From positions 5,890,001 to 5,954,000 of the forward strand of contig NZ_CP163520.1 of NCBI RefSeq assembly GCF_041080675.1: 64,000 nucleotides of DNA, in the 5' to 3' direction. This stretch comes from Streptomyces sp. cg36 (GTDB taxonomy: Bacteria > Actinomycetota > Actinomycetes > Streptomycetales > Streptomycetaceae). Position 1 is the first letter of the stretch. Every line of letters starts with the position of its first letter. The notes below the pieces were generated by a model. It worked only from the letters and a program-made list of their open reading frames with translations. It was not told the DNA's origin and searched no databases. Shown here piece by piece: positions 1 through 7,863 of this stretch. The position numbers were made by a program, and so were the translations under genes.

Positions 1-758
1 CAGTGCTGGTTGACCCAGCCCCGGGCGATCAGCCGGACCCCGAGGTCGAGGTCCTCGGTGAGGCTGTCGCTCCAGGGGCCGTCGGGGCCCAGGGTGCGCA
101 GGGCGGAGAGCCGCATGAACTGGCCGTTGCCGCCCATGCCGACGCTGCCGATGAAGCGGCGTCCGCTCTGGAAGACATCGCCGTACACCACGAACTCCAT
201 GTCCTGGAGCCGGGCCAGGAGTCCGCTGCACCGGTTGTACATGCGGACGCAGATCTGGGTGGCGCCGGTGCGCGGGTCGTCGAAGAACGGGTCGACGGAC
301 TGCACGACATGGCCGTCGAGCCGGCCGTCCGCGTCGACCACGCAGAGGATGACGTCGTCGGGGTCGTATCCGTCCAGCACCCCGGATTCGGTGAGATGAC
401 GGATGCCGTCGTTGAGCGCGGCCCCTTTGCCGCGCCTGGCGTCGGGAAGTTCGCGCCGGTGGAGGCGGACCCGGTCGGAGCCCGCGGCCAGGGCGATCTG
501 CGACGTACGGTCGTCGGACGCGTCGTCGATGACCAGGGCCAGGAAATTCCCGGCGGGGAGCGAGGTGATCCGCGCCAGGCTCTCGGCGAGCACCTTCTCT
601 TCATTGAGGCAGGCGAGCAGAAATACATAGAGCCGCTCTTTGCGCGGTCCTTTTCTGCGGGGTGCCCGGCGCCTGGAGAGAAGAAAGAGACTGGTGTTGT
701 AGCACCCCGCCATCAGGATGAGGGAAATACTGGACCAGAGAAGCAGGTCGACGATCAT
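1..758 (-). CDS. Family 2 glycosyltransferase, membrane-associated (partial, C-terminus beyond window edge)
   Basis: Reading the minus strand from ATG 758 gives 252 residues before the window ends, so the C-terminus is missing. A hydrophobic anchor (about residues 4-27) is followed by a GT-A domain: a nucleotide-binding IDDAS stretch near 78-82, the metal-binding DAD triad at 142-144, and a TED motif at 234-236 of the kind seen in processive GT2 enzymes that polymerise beta-linked sugars (IcaA/PgaC, NodC, cellulose synthases). The expected QxxRW motif and C-terminal membrane segments would lie outside the window. ATG 758 overlaps the TGA of the upstream membrane-protein gene (ATGA), so the two are probably translationally coupled. 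The sugar is unknown; the divergent deacetylase-like and glycosidase-like genes suggest an amino-sugar exopolysaccharide. Confidence 0.85.
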   Translation of the reverse strand, partial: MIVDLLLWSSISLILMAGCYNTSLFLLSRRRAPRRKGPRKERLYVFLLACLNEEKVLAESLARITSLPAGNFLALVIDDASDDRTSQIALAAGSDRVRLHRRELPDARRGKGAALNDGIRHLTESGVLDGYDPDDVILCVVDADGRLDGHVVQSVDPFFDDPRTGATQICVRMYNRCSGLLARLQDMEFVVYGDVFQSGRRFIGSVGMGGNGQFMRLSALRTLGPDGPWSDSLTEDLDLGVRLIARGWVNQH

Positions 759-976
759 TTCTGCCCCAGGTCCATTCGCTGTTCTTCCGGTCCGGGCGAC
801 CGGCGCAGTCGAATTCTGATCAGTAAGAGGATGCAGGCGGTCAGGCAGTAGAGAACGAAGCCCGCACCGGCCGTGGCCTGCAGAGCTTTGGCCAAAGGTA
901 GGCCGGGTACGGCCTCGGGTGCCGCCGCCATCCCCGCCAGTGGCAGCACTGTGCCCAAGGCAGGTTTTCCGTACAT
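755..976 (-). CDS. Small single-pass membrane protein next to the GT2
   Basis: A 73-residue protein with one strong hydrophobic helix (about residues 33-56) followed by a basic cytoplasmic-type stretch (RIRLRRS). An in-frame GTG at 1000 also exists, but ATG 976 is chosen because a G-rich Shine-Dalgarno (GGGGGGAA) lies just upstream of it. Its TGA overlaps the start of the glycosyltransferase. I do not recognise the family. Position and topology resemble PgaD/IcaD, the short membrane partners needed by PgaC/IcaA synthases; that comparison is inference from layout, not sequence identity. Confidence 0.6.
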   Translation of the reverse strand: MYGKPALGTVLPLAGMAAAPEAVPGLPLAKALQATAGAGFVLYCLTACILLLIRIRLRRSPGPEEQRMDLGQK

Positions 977-1123
977 GGGTTCCCCCCCATTTTTACCCAC
1001 ACGTCACCGCGTGAGACGGCGAACGTAGCAGATTCGGTGGGCGCCGCGAGTGCGGAGGATGAAAGTTCACAGGTTCACTTCGCGGGGCCGGACATTGCCC
1101 CGATCGAGGGACCCTCGGCCCCA

Positions 1124-1153
1124 TTGACAGCCTTTGTGATCCGCCAGAAGAAT
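1124..1153 (+). promoter_or_regulatory. Candidate HrdB-type promoter for the DUF2334 operon
   Basis: TTGACA at 1124-1129 is a perfect -35 hexamer. AAGAAT at 1148-1153 follows at 18 bp as a fair -10. Transcription would start near 1160, about 90 nt before the GTG at 1250 and just ahead of the palindrome at 1177-1204. Assigned by eye only. Confidence 0.5.
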
Positions 1154-1176
1154 CGTGTGCCTCATTCGCTCAAGAT

Positions 1177-1204
1177 CCCCGTTCCCGCTATTACGGGAAC
1201 GGGG
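1177..1204. promoter_or_regulatory. Perfect 11-bp inverted repeat, candidate operator
   Basis: CCCCGTTCCCG (1177-1187) and CGGGAACGGGG (1194-1204) are exact reverse complements separated by CTATTA. The palindrome lies in the leader between the candidate promoter at 1124-1153 and the GTG at 1250. A repressor bound here would block the deacetylase/glycosidase operon. As RNA it could also form a 5'-UTR hairpin. No regulator gene is adjacent. Confidence 0.55.
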
Positions 1205-1249
1205 AATCCGGTCTGTTTTCGCCGACCGGCAAAGAGGGGGGAAAGACTC

Positions 1250-3076
1250 GTGAAATCCCTGAGAAAGGCGCGGCTGCGCCGTGCCCGGGGACGGCGGCGG
1301 CTCACCGTCGTCCTCGCCCTGCTCACGGCGCTCTTCGGCACCGTGCTCGCGGCCTCGGCCGCCCCGGCGGGCCAGCCGCCACCCCGTCCCGACCTCACCG
1401 TGCCCGTCGCCGGACTGAACAAGGTCGGCCTGGCCGACTGGGCGAAGGCGCAGCTCACGGCCGACACCCGGCGCCGCACCACACCGCCGGGGCCGGTCGG
1501 CAAGATCCTGTCGGGCGTCACGGACACCGTGCGCCGGCTCCTCCAGGCGGCGGCGCCCGCCTCCACCTCCACGCTCGTGCTCTACGACACGGCGGGACCC
1601 TACGGATACCTCGGCGAGCTGTACGCCATGGCCACCGCCAACCTCGGCGGTCACTTCGGCACCGTAACCGCCAAGCCGGTCTCCCAGTACACCGCGGGCA
1701 TGCTCGGCCAGTACACCGCGACCGTCTACCTGGGCTCCACGTACTACGGCGGCGACCTCCCGGACGCCGTGCCGCCCGCCCTCTACCAGGACGTCCTGGC
1801 CTCCACCAAGCCGGTGGTCTGGGCCGGGGACAACATCTGGAACATGGGCAACGCGGTCGGCGTGGCCCAGTTCACCCAGAAGTACGGCTGGGACCCGACC
1901 ACCTCGTACTTCTCGGACGGCGGCTCCATCGGGACCGTCACCCAGGTGACCTACGGGGGCCAGGCCCTCACCCGGAAGATCCCGGACGGGCAGGACGGCG
2001 GCGTGCTGCGCCCCAACGTCCTCACCGGGGCCGGGTATCCGCCGGTGACCACGGTCGCGGAGGCGCTCGACTCCTCGACGGGCAAGACCTTCCCCTGGGC
2101 GGTGCGCTCGGCCAACCTCACCTATCTGGGTGAGATCCCGTTCGCCTACGTCTCCGAGAGCGACCGGGTCATCGCCTTCGAGGACATGCTCTTCGACGCG
2201 CTCGCGCCCGGCACCGCCACCCAGCACCGGGCCATGGTCCGGCTGGAGGACATCAGCCCCGACTCCGACCCGGCCCAGCTCAAGACCATGGCCGACTACC
2301 TCTACTCGCAGCACATCCCGTACGGGATCAACGTCATCCCCGTCTACACCGACCCCAAGGGCGTCTACAACGGCGGGACCGCGCAGACGGTGACGCTGGC
2401 GCAGCGCCCGCAGGTCGTCTCGGCGCTGCGGTACATGCTGGCGCGCGGCGCGGTGCTGATGGAGCACGGCTACACGCACCAGTACGGCTCGGTCGACAAC
2501 CCCTACACCGGGGTGACGGGTGACGACTTCGAGTTCTACCGGGCCCATGTGGACGCGGGGAACAACGTGGTCTACGACGGCCCGGTGGCCGAGGACTCCG
2601 CGCTGTGGGCGCAGTCCCGGGTCACCGCCGGACTCACCGCGTTCACCCTGGCCGGTCTGCCGCGGCCACTGCTGTGGACGACGCCGCACTACGCCGCGTC
2701 CGCCACGGACTACCGCGTCTTCGGCCAGAACTTCGGGGCCCGGCTGGAACGTTCGCTGTACTTCGCCGGGACGCTCACCGGTGGTACGGCGGACCCGAAC
2801 CGGTTCATCGGCCAGTTCTTCCCGTACGTCGTCAACGACGTGTACGGGACCAAGGTGCTGCCGGAGAACATCGGGAACTATGAGCCCGTGGAAATCAACA
2901 ACCATCCGCCGCGGCTCCCGGCCGACCTGGTCGCCTCGGCCAAGGCCAACCTCGCGGTCCGGGACGGCTTCGCGAGCTTCTTCTACCACCCCTACTATCC
3001 GCTCCAGCCGCTGATCGACACGATCAACGGCATCAAGGCCCTGGGCTACACCTTCGTCAGCCCCGCGGCCCTGTGA
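1250..3076 (+). CDS. Secreted DUF2334 polysaccharide-deacetylase-like protein
   Basis: A 608-residue protein. GTG 1250 is chosen over in-frame codons further upstream because AGGGGGGAAAG lies at the right distance and because translation then begins with a classical export signal: basic KSLRKARLRRARGRRR followed by a hydrophobic core ending at ASA. The C-terminal half carries DUF2334 features, namely MVRLEDISP around 329-337 with a probable catalytic or metal-binding Asp334, and HGYTH with His406 and His410. DUF2334 belongs to the carbohydrate esterase 4-like NodB superfamily, so deacetylation of a secreted glycan is plausible. The middle part (about 110-300) looks like a separate alpha/beta domain. 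Its TGA overlaps the next GTG by 4 bp, coupling it to the TIM-barrel lipoprotein. Confidence 0.8.
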   Translation: MKSLRKARLRRARGRRRLTVVLALLTALFGTVLAASAAPAGQPPPRPDLTVPVAGLNKVGLADWAKAQLTADTRRRTTPPGPVGKILSGVTDTVRRLLQAAAPASTSTLVLYDTAGPYGYLGELYAMATANLGGHFGTVTAKPVSQYTAGMLGQYTATVYLGSTYYGGDLPDAVPPALYQDVLASTKPVVWAGDNIWNMGNAVGVAQFTQKYGWDPTTSYFSDGGSIGTVTQVTYGGQALTRKIPDGQDGGVLRPNVLTGAGYPPVTTVAEALDSSTGKTFPWAVRSANLTYLGEIPFAYVSESDRVIAFEDMLFDALAPGTATQHRAMVRLEDISPDSDPAQLKTMADYLYSQHIPYGINVIPVYTDPKGVYNGGTAQTVTLAQRPQVVSALRYMLARGAVLMEHGYTHQYGSVDNPYTGVTGDDFEFYRAHVDAGNNVVYDGPVAEDSALWAQSRVTAGLTAFTLAGLPRPLLWTTPHYAASATDYRVFGQNFGARLERSLYFAGTLTGGTADPNRFIGQFFPYVVNDVYGTKVLPENIGNYEPVEINNHPPRLPADLVASAKANLAVRDGFASFFYHPYYPLQPLIDTINGIKALGYTFVSPAAL

Positions 3077-4146
3077 CACGTACCCGCACGAGGGCGGTCG
3101 CGGCTGTCGCCGCGGCCGCCGCTCTCGTGCTCGCGGGCTGCTCGGGCGGGAGCGGCACCGGACCGGGGCCGGGCCCGTCCCGCTCCGGCGGCTCGGGCGC
3201 GCCGCACGACGACGGGCGGGTGCGCGGGATGACCCTGCCGTCCTGGGCGGTGGACGACTACGGCGGTCCGCGCGCGCGGCAGTACCTGGCGGACATCGCG
3301 CACACCGGCGCCCGCTGGGTCGTCTTCACGCCGACCTGGTACCAGAAGAACACCGAGGAGTCCGGGCAGCGCCCCACCGAGGAGACGGCGAGCGACGCGA
3401 GCCTGCGGGGGATCAGCGCCCTGGCGCGCGCGGCCGGGCTCAAGGTGATGCTCAAGCCGCACGTGGACCTGGTGGACGGCACGGACCGGGCGGAGATCCG
3501 CCCCGCCGACCGGGCCGCCTGGTTCACCTCGTACGAGCGGTTCATCACCCACTACGCGGACCTGGCGCGCGAGACGGGCGCCGAGCGGTTCGTGGTCGGC
3601 ACGGAGCTGGCGGGCGTCTCGGCCGACGGGGCGGCCTGGCACCGGGTGGTGGCGGCGGTCCGCTCGCACTACCGGGGGCCGCTGACGTACGCCGCCAACT
3701 ACGACGAGTACGCCAAGGTCGCGTTCTGGCAGGACCTCGACGTCATCGGGGTGGACGCGTACTGGCCGCTGGCCGAGAAGCCGACGACGGACGCGGGCGC
3801 GCTGGCGCGGGCCTGGCGGCCGATCGCCGACGAACTCGCCGCGTTCTCCGCGAGCCGGCACCGGCCGGTGCTGTTCACCGAGGCCGGCTACACCAGCCAG
3901 CGCGGCTCGACCACCGCGCCCTACTCCTGGACGGTCAGCAAGAAGGACGGCGCCGACGAGCAGGCCGCCGCCTACCGGGCGCTCCTCGACACCTTCGCGG
4001 GCCGGGCCTGGTGGGCCGGGGTGTGCTGGTGGATGTGGGACGACTGGCCGGACAGCGGCGAGACCCCGGCGCGGCTGGCGTACACCCCGCACGGGAAGCC
4101 GGCCGAGGAGGTGCTGCGCGCGCACTGGGCCGACTCTATTGACTAA
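3073..4146 (+). CDS. TIM-barrel glycoside hydrolase-like lipoprotein (GH113-like)
   Basis: A 357-residue lipoprotein: the signal peptide ends in lipobox VLAGC with Cys23, then a Gly/Ser/Pro-rich tether of about 25 residues. The rest reads as a (beta/alpha)8 barrel resembling GH113 and related TIM-barrel hydrolases. VVGTELAG (Glu178, strand 4) is the likely acid/base and LFTEAGY (Glu270, strand 7) the likely nucleophile. Many surface Trp residues near the C-terminus (WWAGVCWWMWDDW) suit sugar binding. GTG 3073 overlaps the stop of the DUF2334 gene. Probable role: trimming or releasing the polysaccharide made by the divergent GT2, comparable to the hydrolase half of PgaB or PelA. The exact GH family is uncertain. 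Confidence 0.75.
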   Translation: MTRTRTRAVAAVAAAAALVLAGCSGGSGTGPGPGPSRSGGSGAPHDDGRVRGMTLPSWAVDDYGGPRARQYLADIAHTGARWVVFTPTWYQKNTEESGQRPTEETASDASLRGISALARAAGLKVMLKPHVDLVDGTDRAEIRPADRAAWFTSYERFITHYADLARETGAERFVVGTELAGVSADGAAWHRVVAAVRSHYRGPLTYAANYDEYAKVAFWQDLDVIGVDAYWPLAEKPTTDAGALARAWRPIADELAAFSASRHRPVLFTEAGYTSQRGSTTAPYSWTVSKKDGADEQAAAYRALLDTFAGRAWWAGVCWWMWDDWPDSGETPARLAYTPHGKPAEEVLRAHWADSID

Positions 4147-4246
4147 AAGTCAAATCCGCTCCAGTCTCGGGACCGGGCCGCCGCGGCAGTCGTCGCCGGC
4201 GCCGCGGCCGTCGCCCATGGCCACCGCCACCGTCCCGGGAGGTTCC

Positions 4247-4465
4247 ATGAGCACCGAAGAGCTGTCACGGCTGGGTACGGAACTGGGCGCGCCGCCGCCC
4301 GCCGCCCTGGCGGAGCTGACGGACGATCAACTCAAGGCGCTCCTCGGCGCGTTGCTCGCCGAGAAGGCGGCGCGCGCCGCCGGTCTCGAAGAGGCCGCCG
4401 AGGAGGCGCTGAAGCTCGTCCCCGCGCTCGCCCGGGGCCCCGTCCGCCGCATCCTCTTCAAGTGA
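4247..4465 (+). CDS. Small acidic/helical protein of unknown function
   Basis: A 72-residue protein. ATG 4247 follows GGGAGG by 4 nt; the reading frame stays open further upstream, but without a better ribosome site. The sequence is Ala/Leu/Glu-rich and predicted mostly helical (LSRLGTELGAPPP, then LTDDQLKALLGALLAEKAAR), ending in a basic tail. No family recognised. The next gene starts 4 nt after its stop, so the two are probably co-transcribed and may act together. Confidence 0.6.
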   Translation: MSTEELSRLGTELGAPPPAALAELTDDQLKALLGALLAEKAARAAGLEEAAEEALKLVPALARGPVRRILFK

Positions 4466-4469
4466 GCCG

Positions 4470-5573
4470 GTGACCGCCATGGACAAGCTGCTCGGCCGCG
4501 CCGAGACCCAGAAGACCGCCCGCCTGCTCGGCCGCGACCCCGGGGACCTGGCGTTCCTGGCCGCGCTGCCCCCGGCCGACCTGCGACGGCTGCGGGAGCA
4601 GACCGTCGCCGCCCTCTTCGACGGCACCCCCGAGATGCTCGACCGGATCGCCCGCGCCACCAAACTGGTGCCCGCCGGGGTCGCCGCCGCCATCTCGCAG
4701 AAGGCCCTCGGGCCGCGCCTGGCCGCCGCCGTCGCGGGCAAGCTGGAGCCGGGCCGGGCCGCCGACATCATCGACAAGCTGCCGGTCTCCTTCACCGCCG
4801 AGTCCTGCGCCCATCTCGACCCCCGGCGCATCCCCGGCATCGTCGACCGGCTGGACGAGAACCTGCTGGTACGGGTCTCGGTCGCGCTCGCCGAACGCGG
4901 CGACCACCTCACCATGGGCCGGTTCGTCGGCCATCTGCGCGACTCCGCCCTGGAGCGGATCCTGCCGCAGATCGACGACGCGGTGGTGCTGCGCACCGGC
5001 GCCGCGATCGACCAGCCCGGCCAACTGGGCCGCATCCTCGACCTGATGGGCGAGGAGCGCCTGGCGCGGGTGGTGGCCGCGGCGGCCGACGGCCTGTGGC
5101 CGCAGGCGCTGACGGTGGCCGCGCTGGTCACCGGCGAGCACCGCGAGCGCATCGCCGTACTGGCGGCGCGCCTGCCGTCCGACCGGCTGGACGCGCTGGT
5201 GAGGACGGTGGCGGCCGAGGAGCTGTGGGAGTCGCTGCTCCCGCTGGTGGCCCTGCTGCCCCCGGACGACCTGCGGACCGTGGCCCGGCTGCCCTCCCTG
5301 GACGACCCGGAGGTGCTGACCGGCATCGTCCCGGCGGTGGTGGCGACGGGGCTGTGGGCGGAGTTCCTGCCCCTGCTGCACCTCCTGCCCGACCGCTCCC
5401 GCACGGCGGTGGCCGGGGCGGCGGGCGCCCTCCCGGAGCCCGATCTGGACGCCCTGGCCCAGGAGGTCGACAAGCGCGACCTGTGGGACCTGGTCCTGCC
5501 CCTGGTCGAGCTGATGGACGACGAGGCGAAGGAGCGCATCCTGGCGCTGGAGGCGTTCCAGGACCACGGGTAG
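4470..5573 (+). CDS. All-helical repeat protein of unknown function
   Basis: A 367-residue protein starting at GTG 4470 (ATG 4479 is an alternative). No signal peptide or membrane helix. The sequence is built from repeated 35-45-residue helical units with recurring patterns such as LPPADLRRL, RAADIIDKLP and LPPDDLRTVARLP, a superhelix reminiscent of MgtE N-terminal or HEAT-type scaffolds. No catalytic motif is apparent. It follows the 72-aa gene by 4 nt and converges on the acyl-CoA dehydrogenase genes across a hairpin terminator, so it is probably transcriptionally separate from them. Confidence 0.7.
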   Translation: MTAMDKLLGRAETQKTARLLGRDPGDLAFLAALPPADLRRLREQTVAALFDGTPEMLDRIARATKLVPAGVAAAISQKALGPRLAAAVAGKLEPGRAADIIDKLPVSFTAESCAHLDPRRIPGIVDRLDENLLVRVSVALAERGDHLTMGRFVGHLRDSALERILPQIDDAVVLRTGAAIDQPGQLGRILDLMGEERLARVVAAAADGLWPQALTVAALVTGEHRERIAVLAARLPSDRLDALVRTVAAEELWESLLPLVALLPPDDLRTVARLPSLDDPEVLTGIVPAVVATGLWAEFLPLLHLLPDRSRTAVAGAAGALPEPDLDALAQEVDKRDLWDLVLPLVELMDDEAKERILALEAFQDHG

Positions 5574-5582
5574 GATCCGGAG

Positions 5583-5606
5583 CGCCCCGCCGGTGTCGGC
5601 GGGGCG
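5583..5606. terminator. Bidirectional hairpin terminator
   Basis: CGCCCCGCCG (5583-5592) and CGGCGGGGCG (5597-5606) form a perfect 10-bp stem with a GTGT loop. It lies between two converging genes, as expected for a shared terminator. No U-tract, usual for Streptomyces. Confidence 0.7.
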
Positions 5607-5620
5607 TCGGCGGCGCCCCG

Positions 5621-6619
5621 TCAGCCGGGCAGCCCGCCGTGGTGTGCCAGCACCTCCGCCCGGCACACCGCCGGAGTGCCCCAGGCGTCGCGGAGGGGGC
5701 GGGCCTTGCGCAGCCACAGGGCCAGGGGGAGTTCCTCCGTGTAGCCCACGGCGCCGTGGAGCTGGAGGGCCGTGCGGGCGGCCCGGTAGGCGCACTCGCC
5801 CGCGGCCGTCTTCGCCGCCGCCAGGTCGCCCGGGGCGAGGGTGAGCGCCGCCCCGTACACCAGCGGCCGGGCGAACTCGACGGCCAGCAGGGTGTCGGCG
5901 AGGCGGTGCTTGACCGCCTGGAACGAGCCGATGGGGACGCCGAACTGGGTGCGCCGCTTCACATGCGCCACGGTCCGCCCCAGCAGCTCCTCGGCGACCC
6001 CGAGCGCCTGCGCCGCCGCCGCCAGTCTGGCCCAGCGCACGGCGTACGCCACCGCCTCGGCCAACTGCGGCCCCTTGGCGAGCAGTTCGCCGCCCGGATC
6101 CGGCTCCGCGAGGCGCCGGGCCGGGTCGGACGAGGCGCGCAGGGGGCCGTGGCCCGGGGCGAGGCGGAGCCCGGCCGCGTCGGCCACCAGCACGGCGTCG
6201 GCCGCGTCCGGGTCGAGCACCCGGGGTCCGCTCGCCGCGAGGCCCAGGGTGACCACGGCCTCGCCGGTGAGCAGCGCGGGCAGCAGGCGTGCGGCCGGGC
6301 CCGGCTCGCCCAGCTCGGCGAGCCGGGTCAGCAGCGCCGTGGCCGCGGCCGTCTCCACCACCGGGCCGGGCACCGCGTGACGGCCCAACTCGCGGTGGGC
6401 GAAGGCGAGTTCGACCGGGAGGCGGCCGGGACCCCCGTACGCCTCCGGGGCCGCCAGGGACCACGTGCCCGCCCCGCCCAGCCGGTGCCAGAGCGCCCGG
6501 CCCGGGCCGTGGTCCCCGGCGGACCAGGCCCGTACCGCCGACGGGGTGTCCGCCGCCGTCAGGAGCGCGTCCAGCGCGCGGGTGAAGTCGCGCTGCTCGG
6601 CGGTCGCCAGGAACCTCAT
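5621..6619 (-). CDS. ipdE2: Acyl-CoA dehydrogenase, IpdE2-like beta subunit
   Basis: A 332-residue acyl-CoA dehydrogenase starting at ATG 6619. It has the N-terminal helical domain, a reduced middle domain and the C-terminal helical bundle with RTQFGVPIGSFQAVKHRLAD and LQLHGAVGYTEE. It is shorter than a homotetrameric ACAD, as is typical of the beta subunits of the alpha2beta2 ACADs used in steroid catabolism. Its ATG overlaps the TGA of the larger ACAD gene, so the two are made together. In mycobacteria IpdE1-IpdE2 (FadE30/FadE33) dehydrogenates 5OH-HIP-CoA, the first beta-oxidation step on the C/D-ring remnant. The assignment rests on layout and neighbours (ipdABC, echA20, fadA6, kstR2 homologues); another cyclic acyl-CoA substrate is possible. 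Confidence 0.7.
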   Translation of the reverse strand: MRFLATAEQRDFTRALDALLTAADTPSAVRAWSAGDHGPGRALWHRLGGAGTWSLAAPEAYGGPGRLPVELAFAHRELGRHAVPGPVVETAAATALLTRLAELGEPGPAARLLPALLTGEAVVTLGLAASGPRVLDPDAADAVLVADAAGLRLAPGHGPLRASSDPARRLAEPDPGGELLAKGPQLAEAVAYAVRWARLAAAAQALGVAEELLGRTVAHVKRRTQFGVPIGSFQAVKHRLADTLLAVEFARPLVYGAALTLAPGDLAAAKTAAGECAYRAARTALQLHGAVGYTEELPLALWLRKARPLRDAWGTPAVCRAEVLAHHGGLPG

Positions 6620-7803
6620 GCCGTCCTCCCCTCGGCGCGCCCGTCCCCGGGGGCCCGGGGCGCGCGGCCCCTGGGCAGGCCGAGCAGGCGCTCGGCGACG
6701 ATGTCGCGCTGGATCTCGTTGGTGCCCGCGTAGATCGGCCCGGCGAGGGCGAAGACGTACCCCTCGGCCCAGCCGTCCCCGTCGTGCGCCAGCTCGCCGT
6801 CGGCGCCCAGCAGTTCGAGCGCGGTCTCGTGCAGCGCGATGTCGTACTCGGACCAGAACACCTTGTTCAGGCTGGACTCCGCGCCGATCTCGCCGCCCGC
6901 CGCGAAGCGCGAGGCGTGCGCGAAGGTGAACAGCTGGTAGGCCCGCGCCCCGATCACCGCGTCCGCGACCCGGTCGCGCACGCCCCGGTCCGCCCCGCGC
7001 CCGCGCCACAGCCGCACCAGCCGGTCGGCCGAGGCGAGGAAGCGGCCGGGGGAGCGCAGCGTCAGCCCGCGCTCGTTGCCGGTGGTGGACATGGCGATGC
7101 GCCAGCCCTGCCCGGGGTCCCCGATCACGTCCTCGTCGGGTACGAACACCTCGTCCAGGAAGAGCTCGGCGAAGGCCGGTCGGCCGTCCAGGCGGCCGAT
7201 CGGGCGGACCGTCACCCCGGGGGCCCGCAGGTCGAACATCAGATACGTCAGGCCCTGGTGCGGCCGGGCCGCCGCCGGGTCGGTGCGGAAGATCCCGAAG
7301 GCCCGGTCGGCGAAGGCGGCCCGCGACGACCAGGTCTTCTGGCCCGACAGCAGCCAGCCGCCCGCCGTGCGCACCGCGCGCGAGCGCAGCGAGGCGAGGT
7401 CGGACCCCGACTCCGGCTCCGACCACGCCTGCGCCCACACCACCGCACCGCTCGCCATGTCCGGCAGCACCCGGGCCCGCTGCTCGGGCGTGCCGTGGTC
7501 GAAGAGGGTGGGGGCGAGCAGGCTGATCCCGTTCTGGGTGACCCGGCCGGGCGCGCCCGCCGCCCAGTACTCCTCCTCGAAGGCCAGCCACCGGAAGATG
7601 TCGGCGTCCCGCCCCCCGTACCGCCGCGGCCAGGAGACCACCGCCCAGCGCGCCGCGTGCAGTTCGGCCTCCCAGGCCCGGTGGGCGGCGAAGCCCTCCG
7701 CCGTCTCCAGCGACGGCAGCGGCGCGGCGGGCACGTGTGCGGCCAGCCACCGCCGCGCCTCGGCGCGGAACGCCTCGTCCTCGGCCGTGCGGTCCAGGTC
7801 CAT
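6616..7803 (-). CDS. ipdE1: Acyl-CoA dehydrogenase, IpdE1-like alpha subunit
   Basis: A 395-residue acyl-CoA dehydrogenase from ATG 7803. Visible features: the FAD-binding middle-domain segment WAQAWSEPESGSDLASL, GQKTWSSRA, and the C-terminal YAGTNEIQRDIVAERLLGLP that closes the active site in many ACADs. Full ACAD length suggests the alpha subunit of a heterotetramer with the downstream 332-aa partner (4-bp overlap). In mycobacteria ipdE1 and ipdE2 lie in separate, divergent operons; here they are adjacent, as in many proteobacterial steroid degraders. Transcribed leftward from the promoter region holding the operator at 7831-7850. Confidence 0.75.
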   Translation of the reverse strand: MDLDRTAEDEAFRAEARRWLAAHVPAAPLPSLETAEGFAAHRAWEAELHAARWAVVSWPRRYGGRDADIFRWLAFEEEYWAAGAPGRVTQNGISLLAPTLFDHGTPEQRARVLPDMASGAVVWAQAWSEPESGSDLASLRSRAVRTAGGWLLSGQKTWSSRAAFADRAFGIFRTDPAAARPHQGLTYLMFDLRAPGVTVRPIGRLDGRPAFAELFLDEVFVPDEDVIGDPGQGWRIAMSTTGNERGLTLRSPGRFLASADRLVRLWRGRGADRGVRDRVADAVIGARAYQLFTFAHASRFAAGGEIGAESSLNKVFWSEYDIALHETALELLGADGELAHDGDGWAEGYVFALAGPIYAGTNEIQRDIVAERLLGLPRGRAPRAPGDGRAEGRTA

Positions 7804-7830
7804 GGCGCGGTCCGCCCTCCGTCGACCTTC

Positions 7831-7850
7831 CCTAACAAGTGTTTGGTAGG
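7831..7850. promoter_or_regulatory. KstR2-type operator in the ipdE1 / ipdF divergent promoter
   Basis: The 20-mer CCTAACAAGTGTTTGGTAGG is an imperfect palindrome with 14 symmetric positions. Its core AACAAGTGTTTGGT matches 11 of 12 defined positions of the published mycobacterial KstR2 motif AnCAAGnnCTTGnT. It lies 28 bp upstream of one divergent start (7803) and 14 bp upstream of the other (7864). A near-identical copy is at 16024-16043. The TetR regulator at 8679-9290 is the obvious ligand. Confidence 0.75.
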
Positions 7851-7863
7851 TTAGCCTCCGAGG

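Noticed and set aside
1067..3079. 670-codon leftward open frame opposite the DUF2334 gene
   Set aside because: Arg/Gly/Val-rich translation without domains; a GC-skew shadow of the rightward gene, which has signal peptide, ribosome site and motifs.
4138..4152. TTGACT/AGTCAA dyad at the end of the glycosidase-like gene
   Set aside because: Only six paired bases overlapping a stop codon and no -10 at proper spacing; probably chance.
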